Source: Candidatus Poribacteria bacterium (GTDB lineage Bacteria > Poribacteria > WGA-4E > WGA-3G). From it: a stretch of DNA of 64,000 bases. The DNA is taken from positions 38,410 through 102,409 of the forward strand of contig JAJEJA010000095.1 of assembly GCA_022828145.1 (NCBI GenBank). Direction: 5' to 3'. Numbering within the stretch: position 1 is the stretch's first letter; every line of letters starts with the position of its first letter. Below are positions 17,678-26,175 of the stretch, piece after piece. The notes below the pieces were generated by a model. That model saw nothing but the letters and a program-made list of their open reading frames with translations. It did no database searches and was not told the DNA's origin. The position numbers and the translations under genes were made by a program.

Positions 17678-18478
17678 TTACAAGTTTTCCTGCATCCAAG
17701 CGAAACTTTTTCGTTGACCTGTACCATCGTTTTCGCGTCCTTCGTACTCACAACACCAAACGCCATTATATTCTGCATCGCGCAAACATTCTATGGCTTT
17801 CACAAGATCAATTTCACCCTCACCGAGTGCTTCGCCTCGGTAATTACCACGAGAACCTGTTCCATCCTTTAGATGTGTGTGGAGTGTAAATGGTGCAATG
17901 ATTTCATAATATCTACCGACTGTGTCCAAATCATGTCCTGCCCAACGATAATTCATAGTATCCATATTTGCGCCGACATGTTTTGAACCGACCCTTTCAA
18001 ACAACTCTACTTGTAAGTCGCCATCGTTGGTAACAAGTCCGTGGTTGTCAACCGCTAAGTAGACATCATCTCTTTCAGCAAATTCCAGACAACGCGTCAG
18101 ACAACCCGCCATCGCTTCAACCCATCGGTCTTGCGGAACAGAATCTTTCATTGATCCCCCCTCCGTGCGAAGAATAGATGTTCCAACACGTTTCGCCAAT
18201 CCCGCAATACGTTCCATCCGGTCAACTTGTTGCTGTATTGCTTCTTCTTCTAACAAAACAAAATCGTTACCTGCACCGAGTGCAGAAACCTCTAAACCGT
18301 AAGATTCAACCAGTTCGCGCACATTTTCAGCATTTTTTTCAGGATCGTCAGTATCTGCGTTCCAAACAGTACCCACCGCTAATTCTACATAACCGAAACC
18401 TGTTTCACTTGTAAACTTAAGGAAATCCTCAAGTGAGTTGCCCGCGTAATTGTAATGAATAAGTCCAAGTTTTGACAT
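17678..18478 (-). CDS. Sugar phosphate isomerase/epimerase family TIM barrel (AP endonuclease 2 fold)
   Basis: A 266-residue xylose-isomerase-like TIM barrel. Metal-ligand positions of the family are visible: E in FVELAVG/GYVEL, the AVDNHG strand, H in HTHLKDG, and E in WCCEYEGRE near the C-terminus. Such proteins isomerise or epimerise free or phosphorylated sugars and inositols; the substrate is not evident. The gene diverges from mqnE across a 118-130 bp region and is followed at short distance by the DUF62 gene. Confidence 0.85.
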   Translation of the reverse strand: MSKLGLIHYNYAGNSLEDFLKFTSETGFGYVELAVGTVWNADTDDPEKNAENVRELVESYGLEVSALGAGNDFVLLEEEAIQQQVDRMERIAGLAKRVGTSILRTEGGSMKDSVPQDRWVEAMAGCLTRCLEFAERDDVYLAVDNHGLVTNDGDLQVELFERVGSKHVGANMDTMNYRWAGHDLDTVGRYYEIIAPFTLHTHLKDGTGSRGNYRGEALGEGEIDLVKAIECLRDAEYNGVWCCEYEGRENDGTGQRKSFAWMQENL

Positions 18479-18509
18479 GAGTATAATTCGTTCCTTTCCA
18501 AAAAATCTC

Positions 18510-18539
18510 TTGCATTCTTGTTAATTGTTATGCTATAAT
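18510..18539 (+). promoter_or_regulatory. Promoter of mqnE
   Basis: TTGCAT (18510-18515), 18-bp spacer, TATAAT (18534-18539). It sits in the divergent gap between the TIM-barrel gene and mqnE. Confidence 0.65.
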
Positions 18540-18608
18540 ACCTTTATTACTACGCAACTGTCAAGCAGTTTTTTTTAACTTTAATATGCACACAAGGTGT
18601 TGACAACG

Positions 18609-19745
18609 ATGGAGAATTTTAACCTATTTACAGACCCGCAATTACATTCAATCTTTGAAAAAGTAAAAGCAGAAGAGCGCATCTCCTTTGAAGAGGGGGT
18701 TGCACTTTACGAAAGTCCAGATATAACGGGTGTTGGACATATAGCAAACCACATCCGAGAACGCTTAAACGGAAACTTAGCCTACTACAATATCAATCAA
18801 CATATAGATTATTCGAACGTATGTATCCTGCATGCACGCTGTCATTTTTGTGCTTTTGCCCGAAAAAATATGCAGACAGAAGGGGCATGGGAGATGAGCG
18901 TAGACGAATTCTTAGATAAAGCAACGTATTCTATTGAAAACGGATGCACCGAAATTCATAGTGTTGGCGGTTTGCACCCTAAACTCCCCTTTGACTATTA
19001 TCTTCAGATGATACGGGGTCTTAAAGAACGCATGCCAGATGTACACCTAAAATTTTTCACTGCCGTCGAAATCCATCACTTTTCGCGCATATTCAAAATG
19101 TCTGTAGAAGAAGTACTCACACAACTCAGAGAAGCTGGATTAGACTCTTTACCAGGGGGTGGTGCTGAAATCTTTGCTGAAGAGACACGTGAGAAAATCT
19201 GCCCAGGCAAACTTAGTGCCGAAGGATGGCTTGAAATACATCACATCGCACACAAATTGGGAATTCCGACAAACGCAACGATGCTATATGGACACCTTGA
19301 AACCAATGAGGATAGGGTTGATCATCTCATTAGATTGCGCGAGCAACAAGATAAATCAGGTGGGTTTGTTACATTCATCCCGCTCGCGTTCCATCCGGCA
19401 AACACACGCATGGCTTATCTCCCTTCAACCTCAGGTTTAACTGATTTACGCAGCATCGCTGTTTCAAGAATAATGCTGGATAACCTACCACATATCAAGG
19501 TCTATTGGATTATGACTGGTTTAAAAACTGCACAGGTTGCACTCCGATTTGGTGCTGACGACATTGATGGAACGGTAACTGAAGAAAAAATCACGCACAT
19601 GGCGGGCGCGGATACACCTGAAGCCGTTTCAGTTGATACCCTAACAAGACTGATAGATGAAGCAGGTTATATTCCTGTAGAACGCGATACGTTATACAAT
19701 GAAATTATTCGTGAGGGTAATCGGTGGTGCAGAAAAGCCGCATAA
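18609..19745 (+). CDS. mqnE: Aminofutalosine synthase (menaquinone biosynthesis, radical SAM)
   Basis: Radical-SAM enzyme that joins SAM's adenosyl group to 3-[(1-carboxyvinyl)oxy]benzoate in the futalosine route to menaquinone. MqnE-type features: SNVC...CHFCAFARKN, EIHSVGGLHPKLPFDYY, FTAVEIHHF, LPGGGAEIF and an IPLAFHPANT stretch. The iron-sulfur cysteines read C-x5-C-x2-C, not the usual C-x3-C-x2-C. AAGGTG (18594-18599) supports the ATG at 18609; a GTG at 18597 is the alternative. The gene overlaps mqnA by 22 bp, which makes translational coupling likely. The MqnC homologue is distinct and not in this window. Confidence 0.9.
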   Translation: MENFNLFTDPQLHSIFEKVKAEERISFEEGVALYESPDITGVGHIANHIRERLNGNLAYYNINQHIDYSNVCILHARCHFCAFARKNMQTEGAWEMSVDEFLDKATYSIENGCTEIHSVGGLHPKLPFDYYLQMIRGLKERMPDVHLKFFTAVEIHHFSRIFKMSVEEVLTQLREAGLDSLPGGGAEIFAEETREKICPGKLSAEGWLEIHHIAHKLGIPTNATMLYGHLETNEDRVDHLIRLREQQDKSGGFVTFIPLAFHPANTRMAYLPSTSGLTDLRSIAVSRIMLDNLPHIKVYWIMTGLKTAQVALRFGADDIDGTVTEEKITHMAGADTPEAVSVDTLTRLIDEAGYIPVERDTLYNEIIREGNRWCRKAA

Positions 19746-20542
19746 GAGTCGGTGCCGTTTCATTTCTGAACACAAAACCACTCATATATCCTCTGTTAAA
19801 CGGTGAGCTGCCAGCAGAAAACATCATACTTAGTGTTCACGTACCGAGCGAACTCGCTACCCAACTGCGTAGCGATGAATTAGATATCGGTTTAATCCCC
19901 ATAGTTGAGTATTTTCGTGCTAATGCCACAGGAGCAGGTTATCGTATTCTGCCTGAAATCGCAATTGCATCCCATGGGAGTGTCCTAAGCATACAGTTGT
20001 TCAGTCGCGTCCCTATTCACGAAATCAAGCATATCGCTTTAGATACAAGTTCACGTTCATCTATTGCCCTGCTGAAAATCCTGCTGGCAGAGAAATACTA
20101 TATAGACCCAAACTTCGTCTGGTGTGAACCTTCAATTGATCCTGTAACTGCAGAAACAGACTCGGTGTTATTAATTGGAGATGCAGCTCTAAAGAATCTT
20201 GGCACAACAGAATACAGTATTGACCTCGGAACTGCATGGCAGGAATTAACAGGTCTGCCTTTTGTTTACGCATGTTGGGTGGCAAGAAGAGAAATAGACA
20301 TTGGAGATACAGCGAAGATACTATTGAAAGCAAAGGAACGTGGAATCACAAGAATACCTGAGATTGCACAGGTTGAAGCAAAGAAGCTGGGTTTACCAGA
20401 AAAACTCTGCAGAGATTACATTCAGAAACACATCCATTATGATTTGGATGAATCGGCTATTGCCGGTCTTGAGCGGTTTTACAAATTAGCTGCAAAGAAC
20501 GGACTTGTTGATTCGGGACAAACCTTGACCTTTATAGATTGA
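19724..20542 (+). CDS. mqnA: Chorismate dehydratase (menaquinone biosynthesis)
   Basis: First step of the futalosine pathway: chorismate to 3-[(1-carboxyvinyl)oxy]benzoate, the substrate of the preceding mqnE product. It has a periplasmic-binding-protein-like fold in the cytoplasm, 272 residues. Typical strings are VGAVSFLNTKPLIYPL, VPSELATQLRSDELDIGLIPIVEYF, LDTSSRSSIALLKILL, LIGDAAL and DLGTAWQELTGLPFVYACWV. The GTG start lies inside mqnE. A Fur-family regulator follows on the same strand 31 bp later, which may or may not belong to the transcript. Confidence 0.93.
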   Translation: MVQKSRIRVGAVSFLNTKPLIYPLLNGELPAENIILSVHVPSELATQLRSDELDIGLIPIVEYFRANATGAGYRILPEIAIASHGSVLSIQLFSRVPIHEIKHIALDTSSRSSIALLKILLAEKYYIDPNFVWCEPSIDPVTAETDSVLLIGDAALKNLGTTEYSIDLGTAWQELTGLPFVYACWVARREIDIGDTAKILLKAKERGITRIPEIAQVEAKKLGLPEKLCRDYIQKHIHYDLDESAIAGLERFYKLAAKNGLVDSGQTLTFID

Positions 20543-20573
20543 ACGATAAGAAAATAGCCAGAACGGGTTGAAA

Positions 20574-21062
20574 ATGAATCACACAGAAGAAAACAGTAAC
20601 GTTGAAGAAGTATCAGCACAGTTTGAGGATTTCCTCAGAAGCTCGGGACTCCGTTTAACCCAAAGTCGAATGGATGTCTTGAATCAGGTGTTTGCGTATC
20701 CCGGCCATTTTCAGATTGAGGATCTGCTGGTTCAGATGCGTCAAAATGGATACAAAGTTTCGCGCCCGACAATTTATCGTACCCTCCCACTTCTTGTTAA
20801 AAGTGGTTTGCTTACTGAATTTATTGATGCACATAAGAACACCCGTTATGAAAGGATTCATTCACTTCAGGAACATGCCCACCTCATCTGTCTGCGTTGC
20901 GGACAGATTGTTGAGTTTATTGAACCAGAGATAGAATCCTTGCAGAAAGCAGTTTGTGAAGCACACAGATTCAAACCAGTTCGCTATAGAAATGAGATTA
21001 TCGGTTACTGTTCTGAATGTCAAGCAGAATTAGAACCGACCTCCGACACAGAAGAGCAGTGA
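20574..21062 (+). CDS. Fur-family transcriptional regulator
   Basis: A 162-residue metal-dependent repressor. The N-terminal winged helix is clear (LRLTQSRMDVLNQVF, GYKVSRPTIYRTLPLLVKSGLL). The C-terminal dimer/metal domain has HSLQEHAHLICLRCGQIVEF and a second pair, CSEC, making a structural zinc site with two CxxC motifs. Sequence alone does not separate Fur, PerR and Zur. The ATG at 20574 is preferred to a TTG two codons upstream. It follows mqnA closely, and a terminator and the promoter of the sigma-like gene come next. Confidence 0.93.
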   Translation: MNHTEENSNVEEVSAQFEDFLRSSGLRLTQSRMDVLNQVFAYPGHFQIEDLLVQMRQNGYKVSRPTIYRTLPLLVKSGLLTEFIDAHKNTRYERIHSLQEHAHLICLRCGQIVEFIEPEIESLQKAVCEAHRFKPVRYRNEIIGYCSECQAELEPTSDTEEQ

Positions 21063-21110
21063 GTTATTTCACTATACATTTTCTGCAAGCGTAGTTTGTA
21101 TCATTTTTTA

Positions 21111-21139
21111 TTGCAAAATACACGGTTTTTGTGTATAAT
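21111..21139 (+). promoter_or_regulatory. Promoter of the leader ORF/sigma-like gene
   Basis: TTGCAA (21111-21116), 17-bp spacer, TATAAT (21134-21139). The next large gene starts 229 bp downstream, so a long leader is made. Confidence 0.7.
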
Positions 21140-21171
21140 TATTACGTTGAATATTTACCAATTAATTCGCT

Positions 21172-21188
21172 GATACCCCCATGGTATC
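21172..21188 (+). promoter_or_regulatory. Small hairpin in the leader RNA
   Basis: GATACC (21172-21177) pairs with GGTATC (21183-21188) around a CCCAT loop. It lies between the promoter and the short leader ORF. No U-tract follows, so it is not a plain terminator; a role in leader folding is possible but unproven. Confidence 0.35.
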
Positions 21189-21234
21189 TAAGCAAAACTC
21201 CAACCCTAACTCATATATAAGGAGGTACCGACTA

Positions 21235-21318
21235 ATGTTATATTATGTCTACACCACACACAATTTGAACGTATTGCGTCCAAGGCGATGGTGCCTCTGT
21301 CCATTCTCACTACATTAA
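21235..21318 (+). CDS. Possible 27-residue leader peptide
   Basis: ATG at 21235 with a near-perfect ribosome binding site AAGGAGGT (21219-21226) 8 nt ahead, and a TAA stop at 21316. The peptide is rich in tyrosine, threonine and histidine at the front (MLYYVYTTHN) and basic/aromatic with two cysteines at the back (RPRRWCLCPF). No known family is recognised. It sits in the 305-bp leader between the promoter at 21111 and the sigma-like gene at 21368. That arrangement suggests a translated regulatory leader, but a free small protein is equally possible. The ribosome binding site is among the strongest in the window. Confidence 0.5.
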   Translation: MLYYVYTTHNLNVLRPRRWCLCPFSLH

Positions 21319-21367
21319 GTTTGGAATGGCATAGGTACTCACGTCTCTCTTTGAGGAGTCGTTATCT

Positions 21368-21742
21368 ATGTCCAAGTTTAACCCGGACTTTTGGGAAATT
21401 CCGGTTCCACCAGAATATTTTGATCAACTGACTACTGAAGACCACCTCTGGTATCAACCCCCATCTAACGGATATACTGAGGCGCGCACAGCAAAAAAGC
21501 AGCAAGTCTTAAAACAGATCCGTCTGATAATTGCCAAAGAACTTACTGACCGACAATACGATTGTGTTCAGCTTTACTTCTATGAAGGCAAAACACAAGA
21601 TGAGATAGGAGAAATCCTCGGCATTTCTCGCCGTGTTGTAAGTCAACATCTCTTTGGTGTTACACGGGATGGTAGGAAAGTCGGCGGTGCAATTAACAAA
21701 ATCAGAAAATTGTGCCGAAAATTAGGTGTACAGTTTCCGTAG
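21368..21742 (+). CDS. Sigma-70 region 4-like helix-turn-helix protein
   Basis: A 124-residue protein. Residues ~55-95 (ELTDRQYDCVQLYFYEGKTQDEIGEILGISRRVVSQHLFGV) match the sigma-70 region 4 / LuxR-like helix-turn-helix that recognises DNA. No region 2 is present, so it is not a complete sigma factor. The N-terminal 45 residues (NPDFWEIPVPPEYFDQL, YQPP) are unlike any family I recognise; similar short proteins occur in phage and accessory contexts. GAGGAG precedes the ATG. The gene has its own promoter and leader ORF and ends before a strong hairpin. Confidence 0.75.
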   Translation: MSKFNPDFWEIPVPPEYFDQLTTEDHLWYQPPSNGYTEARTAKKQQVLKQIRLIIAKELTDRQYDCVQLYFYEGKTQDEIGEILGISRRVVSQHLFGVTRDGRKVGGAINKIRKLCRKLGVQFP

Positions 21743-21787
21743 TCTTGAAAAATTAACAAACATATAACTGTTTAGTATCATCATATA

Positions 21788-21814
21788 TGAGAGACAATCA
21801 TCACGATTGTCTCT
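21788..21814 (+). terminator. Hairpin terminator after the sigma-like gene
   Basis: A perfect 11-bp stem, GAGAGACAATC (21788-21798) and GATTGTCTCTC (21804-21814), with a 5-nt loop. The following CTTGTGTTT is only moderately U-rich. It separates this gene from the next promoter at 21837. Confidence 0.7.
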
Positions 21815-21836
21815 CCTTGTGTTTACTCTAAATCTC

Positions 21837-21865
21837 CTTGACATATAAGACAAAAACAGATATTA
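21837..21865 (+). promoter_or_regulatory. Promoter of the NHL-repeat gene
   Basis: Consensus TTGACA (21837-21842), 17-bp spacer, TATTAT (21860-21865), 27 bp ahead of the ATG at 21892. Confidence 0.8.
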
Positions 21866-21891
21866 TTTAAAACAAAAAGCAAAGGAACATA

Positions 21892-23928
21892 ATGATTACA
21901 AAACCTCAAATAAACTGCAGATATCTACAACTGACACTACCTGTTACCCTCTTTACAATTCTGCTATGTATTTTTAGTCACACTGCTTCGGCAGTTGAAT
22001 TTATCCAATTAGATCGAGAATTCTCTGGGAAAGGTTCATCGGAAGGTGCTTTTAGCAAAGATATTCATCTTGCATTTAAGACGAATATATATGTCAGTGA
22101 TACTGAGAACAGATTTATCCAGAAACTATCTCCAACAGGAGCCTTTCTACTTCAAATTCCAACTAACCCAGAATCTCCTGATAATATCCTGCGTAAACCG
22201 GGACACCTCACAGTTGATGATCTTGGGAATATCTATGTTGCAGATGTAACCGCTCATCACATGACAGATACTTCTGACCCGAAAATCTATGTTTTCGCAC
22301 CATGTGTACATAAACTAAGTCCAACAGGTGAACTCTTACACACATATTTTGTGGATCCTGTTGATGAACGTCCGGGTGTCGTATTACCTGCCAAACTCAT
22401 AATTGATGAAAATGGCAAAACAGCATTCGCAATACAACCCACCGGACACGACCGTGCATTACGGGTCGCAGTTAACGCAGAGAACCATCTTTATGTCTTA
22501 GATGCTAAACGGGGACGTATTCACAAATTCGACACAGAGGGTAAAAAGACACTAACTTTTGGCAGATATGGTGCAGGGGATGGTGAATTTGATAAGGATG
22601 CAGCCGATATTGCTATTGATGCACGAGGTAATGTTTTCGTCGCAGATACAGGTAACCATCGCATTGTAAAATTTAGTGGTGATGGGAAATTTGTGCTTAG
22701 TTTCGGTAAAAGAGGACGAAACAAGAATGAATTTGTAAAACCGATGACACTTGTCACGTTACCTACAGGTGAAATTTTAGTCAAGGATGCAAGTCGTTTC
22801 CGTAGAAAAATCGGTGGCTTACCAGAAGTCATCGCGCTTTCACCGACTTTGACACGACTGACCGAAAGTAATCCCACGCAAGCTAACCTTGCCGATACGA
22901 TCACAAATGCTACACGCCCCCGATACGGACCTTTTGCACAGAATCCTTTAGAAGCGGTTGACACTGCTTCTCTCAACCGCCGCCTGCGTCTGCTTGAAGA
23001 GGCGGAATATCTTAGACATTATGACTATGATGAAAATACCGAAAATGATGAAGAACTTGCCGAAGAACTTAAACGTGCTGACATACGACTAACACTCTCC
23101 CACAACATCATCTCACGCATTCAGAAATTTGATAACAACGGTAATTATATTGACAGGATCATCTACGAAACCGATCAGTTGAGTGAAGAGAAGCACGACC
23201 TAACCTTTCTTGATTTCGATTCATCAGGATATCTTTATCTGAGAGATACAAGTGACTTCACCATTGCGCAGTATTCTATAACTGGTTTTACAATAAAACC
23301 TTCACACATGAACGGTTTTTATAGTGCCCGTGTTGCGAATTTCTCAAATGACTATTTGGAGGACTATGAAGACATTGACTTCTCAACAGATGTGCAAGAT
23401 GAACTCAACCAATTAGAGCTGAAGAATCTTGTTGGATGGACTTATAGTCTAACTGAACGATGGCACTTTACTTTTCTTGATGAATTAACCTACAGTGAAC
23501 AGGATGAACGATACGTCACCCCACCGAAATTGGAGGATAGTTTTAATTTTGACACACAAGCCTTAGAAAACGCCTTCGTTGCAAATCTGAAGTATATAAC
23601 AGATCCGAATCCGTATCGGTATAAGGAGTTTAACTTATCAATTGGACGTATAGATGGCACTTCTGACTTGTCCCAGAACGCCTTATTTCCTGAACAGAAT
23701 AAACAGCGAAGAGTTGATACGGGGGATGCAGACGCTACGGTATTTGAGATTAATTGGGACTTGTGGACACGTACCAATTTCTGGTTCCGTTATGCTGACC
23801 TTAATCCTGCTGAAACCAGTCGGAACTATGTCCGTAGGTTTTACGATGTCGGTGGGGATCTCTATGAAGTCTTCGGGAGTCGTAATCAAGCGCGTCAGTT
23901 TCTCAGTGAGTTGACAATTAAGTTCTAA
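21892..23928 (+). CDS. Secreted NHL-repeat beta-propeller protein
   Basis: A 678-residue exported protein. Residues 1-34 are a signal peptide (hydrophobic LPVTLFTILLCIFSHTASA, likely cleaved after ASA). About residues 45-310 contain NHL-type repeats such as NIYVADVTAHH, HLYVLDAKRGRIHKFDTEG and NVFVADTGNHRIVKFSGDGKF, each a propeller blade. A helical linker and another propeller-like segment (YLYLRDTSDFTIAQYS) follow. The last ~200 residues are aromatic and charged with beta-strand character (FTFLDELTYSEQD, WDLWTRTNFWFRYADL) and could be an outer-membrane or carbohydrate-associated domain. The function is unknown; it has its own strong promoter. Confidence 0.8.
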   Translation: MITKPQINCRYLQLTLPVTLFTILLCIFSHTASAVEFIQLDREFSGKGSSEGAFSKDIHLAFKTNIYVSDTENRFIQKLSPTGAFLLQIPTNPESPDNILRKPGHLTVDDLGNIYVADVTAHHMTDTSDPKIYVFAPCVHKLSPTGELLHTYFVDPVDERPGVVLPAKLIIDENGKTAFAIQPTGHDRALRVAVNAENHLYVLDAKRGRIHKFDTEGKKTLTFGRYGAGDGEFDKDAADIAIDARGNVFVADTGNHRIVKFSGDGKFVLSFGKRGRNKNEFVKPMTLVTLPTGEILVKDASRFRRKIGGLPEVIALSPTLTRLTESNPTQANLADTITNATRPRYGPFAQNPLEAVDTASLNRRLRLLEEAEYLRHYDYDENTENDEELAEELKRADIRLTLSHNIISRIQKFDNNGNYIDRIIYETDQLSEEKHDLTFLDFDSSGYLYLRDTSDFTIAQYSITGFTIKPSHMNGFYSARVANFSNDYLEDYEDIDFSTDVQDELNQLELKNLVGWTYSLTERWHFTFLDELTYSEQDERYVTPPKLEDSFNFDTQALENAFVANLKYITDPNPYRYKEFNLSIGRIDGTSDLSQNALFPEQNKQRRVDTGDADATVFEINWDLWTRTNFWFRYADLNPAETSRNYVRRFYDVGGDLYEVFGSRNQARQFLSELTIKF

Positions 23929-23950
23929 TCGTTTTAATTTCACAAAAAAC

Positions 23951-23979
23951 TTGACATATACTACGCTACAGTTTACAAT
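23951..23979 (+). promoter_or_regulatory. Promoter of the Gfo/Idh gene
   Basis: Consensus TTGACA (23951-23956), 17-bp spacer, TACAAT (23974-23979), 50 bp before the ATG at 24030. Confidence 0.8.
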
Positions 23980-24029
23980 CTTTTCAAAGTTAACTGGTAG
24001 GAGATTTCAGAATAGAGGAGAATAGAAAC

Positions 24030-25013
24030 ATGGCAAAACTACGCGTAGGTGTTATAGGGTGTAGCGGCATCGGGACAATCCACGCATCCGGGTTAGTCGG
24101 ATTGCCGAATGTGGAATTAGCCGCTGGATGTGATTTTGTGCAAAGCACTCTGGATGCCTTCAAGACAAAATACAAAGATAATTGGGATAACATTTCTCTA
24201 TACACGAATCACGAGGAGATGCTTGCAAACGAGGATTTGGATATCATCACAGTTGCGACTTCTGACCATCGCCATGCGGACCTTGTTGTGGACGCAGCAA
24301 ACGCGGGTGTCAAGGGGATTTTCTGTGAAAAACCGATGGCTACAAGCCTTGAAGACGCTGACAGGATGCTGGAAGCGACAGAGAAAAACAACACTATCCT
24401 CTCTATTGACCACACCCGCAGATGGCAACCTTTGTGGCGACATACCAAAGATGAAATCGTCAATAGTGGACATATCGGTGATGTGAAATATGTTATCGGC
24501 ACATTAAGTGGTGGACGCGCGATGCTATTCCGTAATGGAACGCATTGCGTTGACGCTATCTGCTATTACGCTGACTCGGAGCCTGTCTGGGTATCTGCTG
24601 AATTAGAGGAAGGATACGAAGATTATGATGAATATAAAGGTGATGGTGGACACAACCCATCAACTGAACCCTCAGCACACGGTTATATCCACTTTGCCAA
24701 TGGCGTAAGAGGTTATTATGCAGGGGGACCAAAGACCACACAATCAGGATTCCGGGCAGAGATAGTAGGAACAGATGGATATGTGCTGATTAACGATAGA
24801 GGTGCGACCATCCATCAAGGAGATTCAGTGGAGTCTGTTGAAGCACCTACATGGGATGTTGTCGGTATACCTGCAGGTGTTCAAGAGTTAGTGAAACTTG
24901 TTGCTGAAGGTGGAGAACCGGTCTCTCCTGGCACTGAAGGATATAAGGTAGTTCAGATAATCATCGGCTTCTTGAAATCGCAGCAGGAAAACAATGGGAA
25001 AGTTATGCTGTGA
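24030..25013 (+). CDS. Gfo/Idh/MocA-family oxidoreductase
   Basis: A 327-residue NAD(P)-dependent sugar or inositol dehydrogenase-type protein. The N-terminal Rossmann domain has GVIGCSGIGTIHASGL and EKPMATSLEDADRML, the latter with the conserved catalytic-site lysine (EKP). The C-terminal domain carries H in NGTHCVDAICYYAD, where family members hold the catalytic histidine. ATG with AGAGGAG ahead. It is monocistronic, convergent with the ABC ATPase gene 17 bp later. The substrate is unknown. Confidence 0.9.
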   Translation: MAKLRVGVIGCSGIGTIHASGLVGLPNVELAAGCDFVQSTLDAFKTKYKDNWDNISLYTNHEEMLANEDLDIITVATSDHRHADLVVDAANAGVKGIFCEKPMATSLEDADRMLEATEKNNTILSIDHTRRWQPLWRHTKDEIVNSGHIGDVKYVIGTLSGGRAMLFRNGTHCVDAICYYADSEPVWVSAELEEGYEDYDEYKGDGGHNPSTEPSAHGYIHFANGVRGYYAGGPKTTQSGFRAEIVGTDGYVLINDRGATIHQGDSVESVEAPTWDVVGIPAGVQELVKLVAEGGEPVSPGTEGYKVVQIIIGFLKSQQENNGKVML

Positions 25014-25029
25014 TTAAATCTGCATGTCG

Positions 25030-26175
25030 TCAAGCGCGATCATTTCTCAAGACAATTACATTCTCAGCTGCCCATTGAACATACACGGTATCACCGCGTG
25101 TGAAATTAGATGAATCTTTTCCTTCCGTTCCGCCATTTTCATCATTTGTCGGTATACCTTCTTTTCCTCGCCATTGCTGATTTACGATAATAGGTGTTGG
25201 GAAATCGGTTTGTACGGTGTATTGCATATTCATGCCAAGATAACTTTCGTCCTGAACCACTCCACACAACGTGTTGGGTAAATCAGCATTCTGTTCTGTT
25301 GCTATATCAATTCTCTCAGGTCGGACAGCTAATGTAACGCGTGTATCTATTGAAATGTCTTCATCATATAAACAAACAAACGTAATTGCAGGTTCAGAAT
25401 CCGTAACTACTTCTGCTGTGTCAATACCAAGTTTTGCGATTGTGCCTTCAAAAAAGTTTGATGTTCCTATGAAATCAGCGACAAAACTGTTCTGTGGTGC
25501 ATCGTATATTTCAGATGGCGATCCGACCTGTAAAATCTTTCCGTGATTCATAACAGCAATCCTATCGGAGAGTGCCAATGCCTCCCCCTGATCATGTGTA
25601 ACATAAACAAACGTTATGCCAACCTTCCGTTGTAATACCTTGAGCTCCACTTGCATCTGTTTTCTAAGTTTTTGATCGAGTGCAGAAAGCGGTTCGTCTA
25701 ACAACAAAATAGAGGGTTCATTAACCAATGCGCGTGCAAGAGCGACTCGCTGGCGTTCACCTCCTGAGAGTTCGTTAGGTTTGCGTTGACCGTAATTAGG
25801 TAACTGAATTAAATCAAGGGAACGGTCTATCGCATCTATGATTTCAGATTTTGAAAGTTTCTTCATCTGGAGTCCGAATGCAATGTTCTGTGCTACTGTC
25901 TTGTGAGGAAAGAGTGCGTAGTTTTGAAAAACGGTGTTGACAGGACGACGATATGGCGGCGTTTCATTCATCAGTTCATCGTTGATATAGACATCACCAG
26001 TAGTAGGGAAATCAAAACCACCGATGATACGAAGGGTTGTTGTTTTCCCGCATCCGCTCGGTCCGAGTAAAGAGAAGAACTCACCATCCTCAATCTGCAG
26101 CGATATGTCGTCAACTGCGACTGTATCTCCGAACTTCTTTGTAACAGATGATAGTTTTATCTGACCTACGGACAT
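25030..26175 (-). CDS. ABC transporter ATP-binding protein, PotA/FbpC-like
   Basis: Energises import of polyamines, iron or a similar small solute. Walker A GPSGCGKTTTLRIIGG, Q-loop FQNYALFPH, signature LSGGERQRVALARAL, Walker B ILLLDEPLSALD and the H-loop THDQ are present. A C-terminal TOBE-type regulatory region follows (NSFVADFIGTSNFFEG, LAVRPERIDI). ATG at 26175 is preferred; a TTG at 26196 would extend it seven residues into the upstream methyltransferase gene. No permease or binding-protein gene adjoins it, so its partners are elsewhere or it is an orphan. Confidence 0.9.
   Translation of the reverse strand: MSVGQIKLSSVTKKFGDTVAVDDISLQIEDGEFFSLLGPSGCGKTTTLRIIGGFDFPTTGDVYINDELMNETPPYRRPVNTVFQNYALFPHKTVAQNIAFGLQMKKLSKSEIIDAIDRSLDLIQLPNYGQRKPNELSGGERQRVALARALVNEPSILLLDEPLSALDQKLRKQMQVELKVLQRKVGITFVYVTHDQGEALALSDRIAVMNHGKILQVGSPSEIYDAPQNSFVADFIGTSNFFEGTIAKLGIDTAEVVTDSEPAITFVCLYDEDISIDTRVTLAVRPERIDIATEQNADLPNTLCGVVQDESYLGMNMQYTVQTDFPTPIIVNQQWRGKEGIPTNDENGGTEGKDSSNFTRGDTVYVQWAAENVIVLRNDRA

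Noticed and set aside
25030..26175. ABC ATPase as part of the defence island
   Set aside because: It has full PotA/FbpC import-type motifs and TOBE region, so its overlap with the methylase gene is probably incidental.
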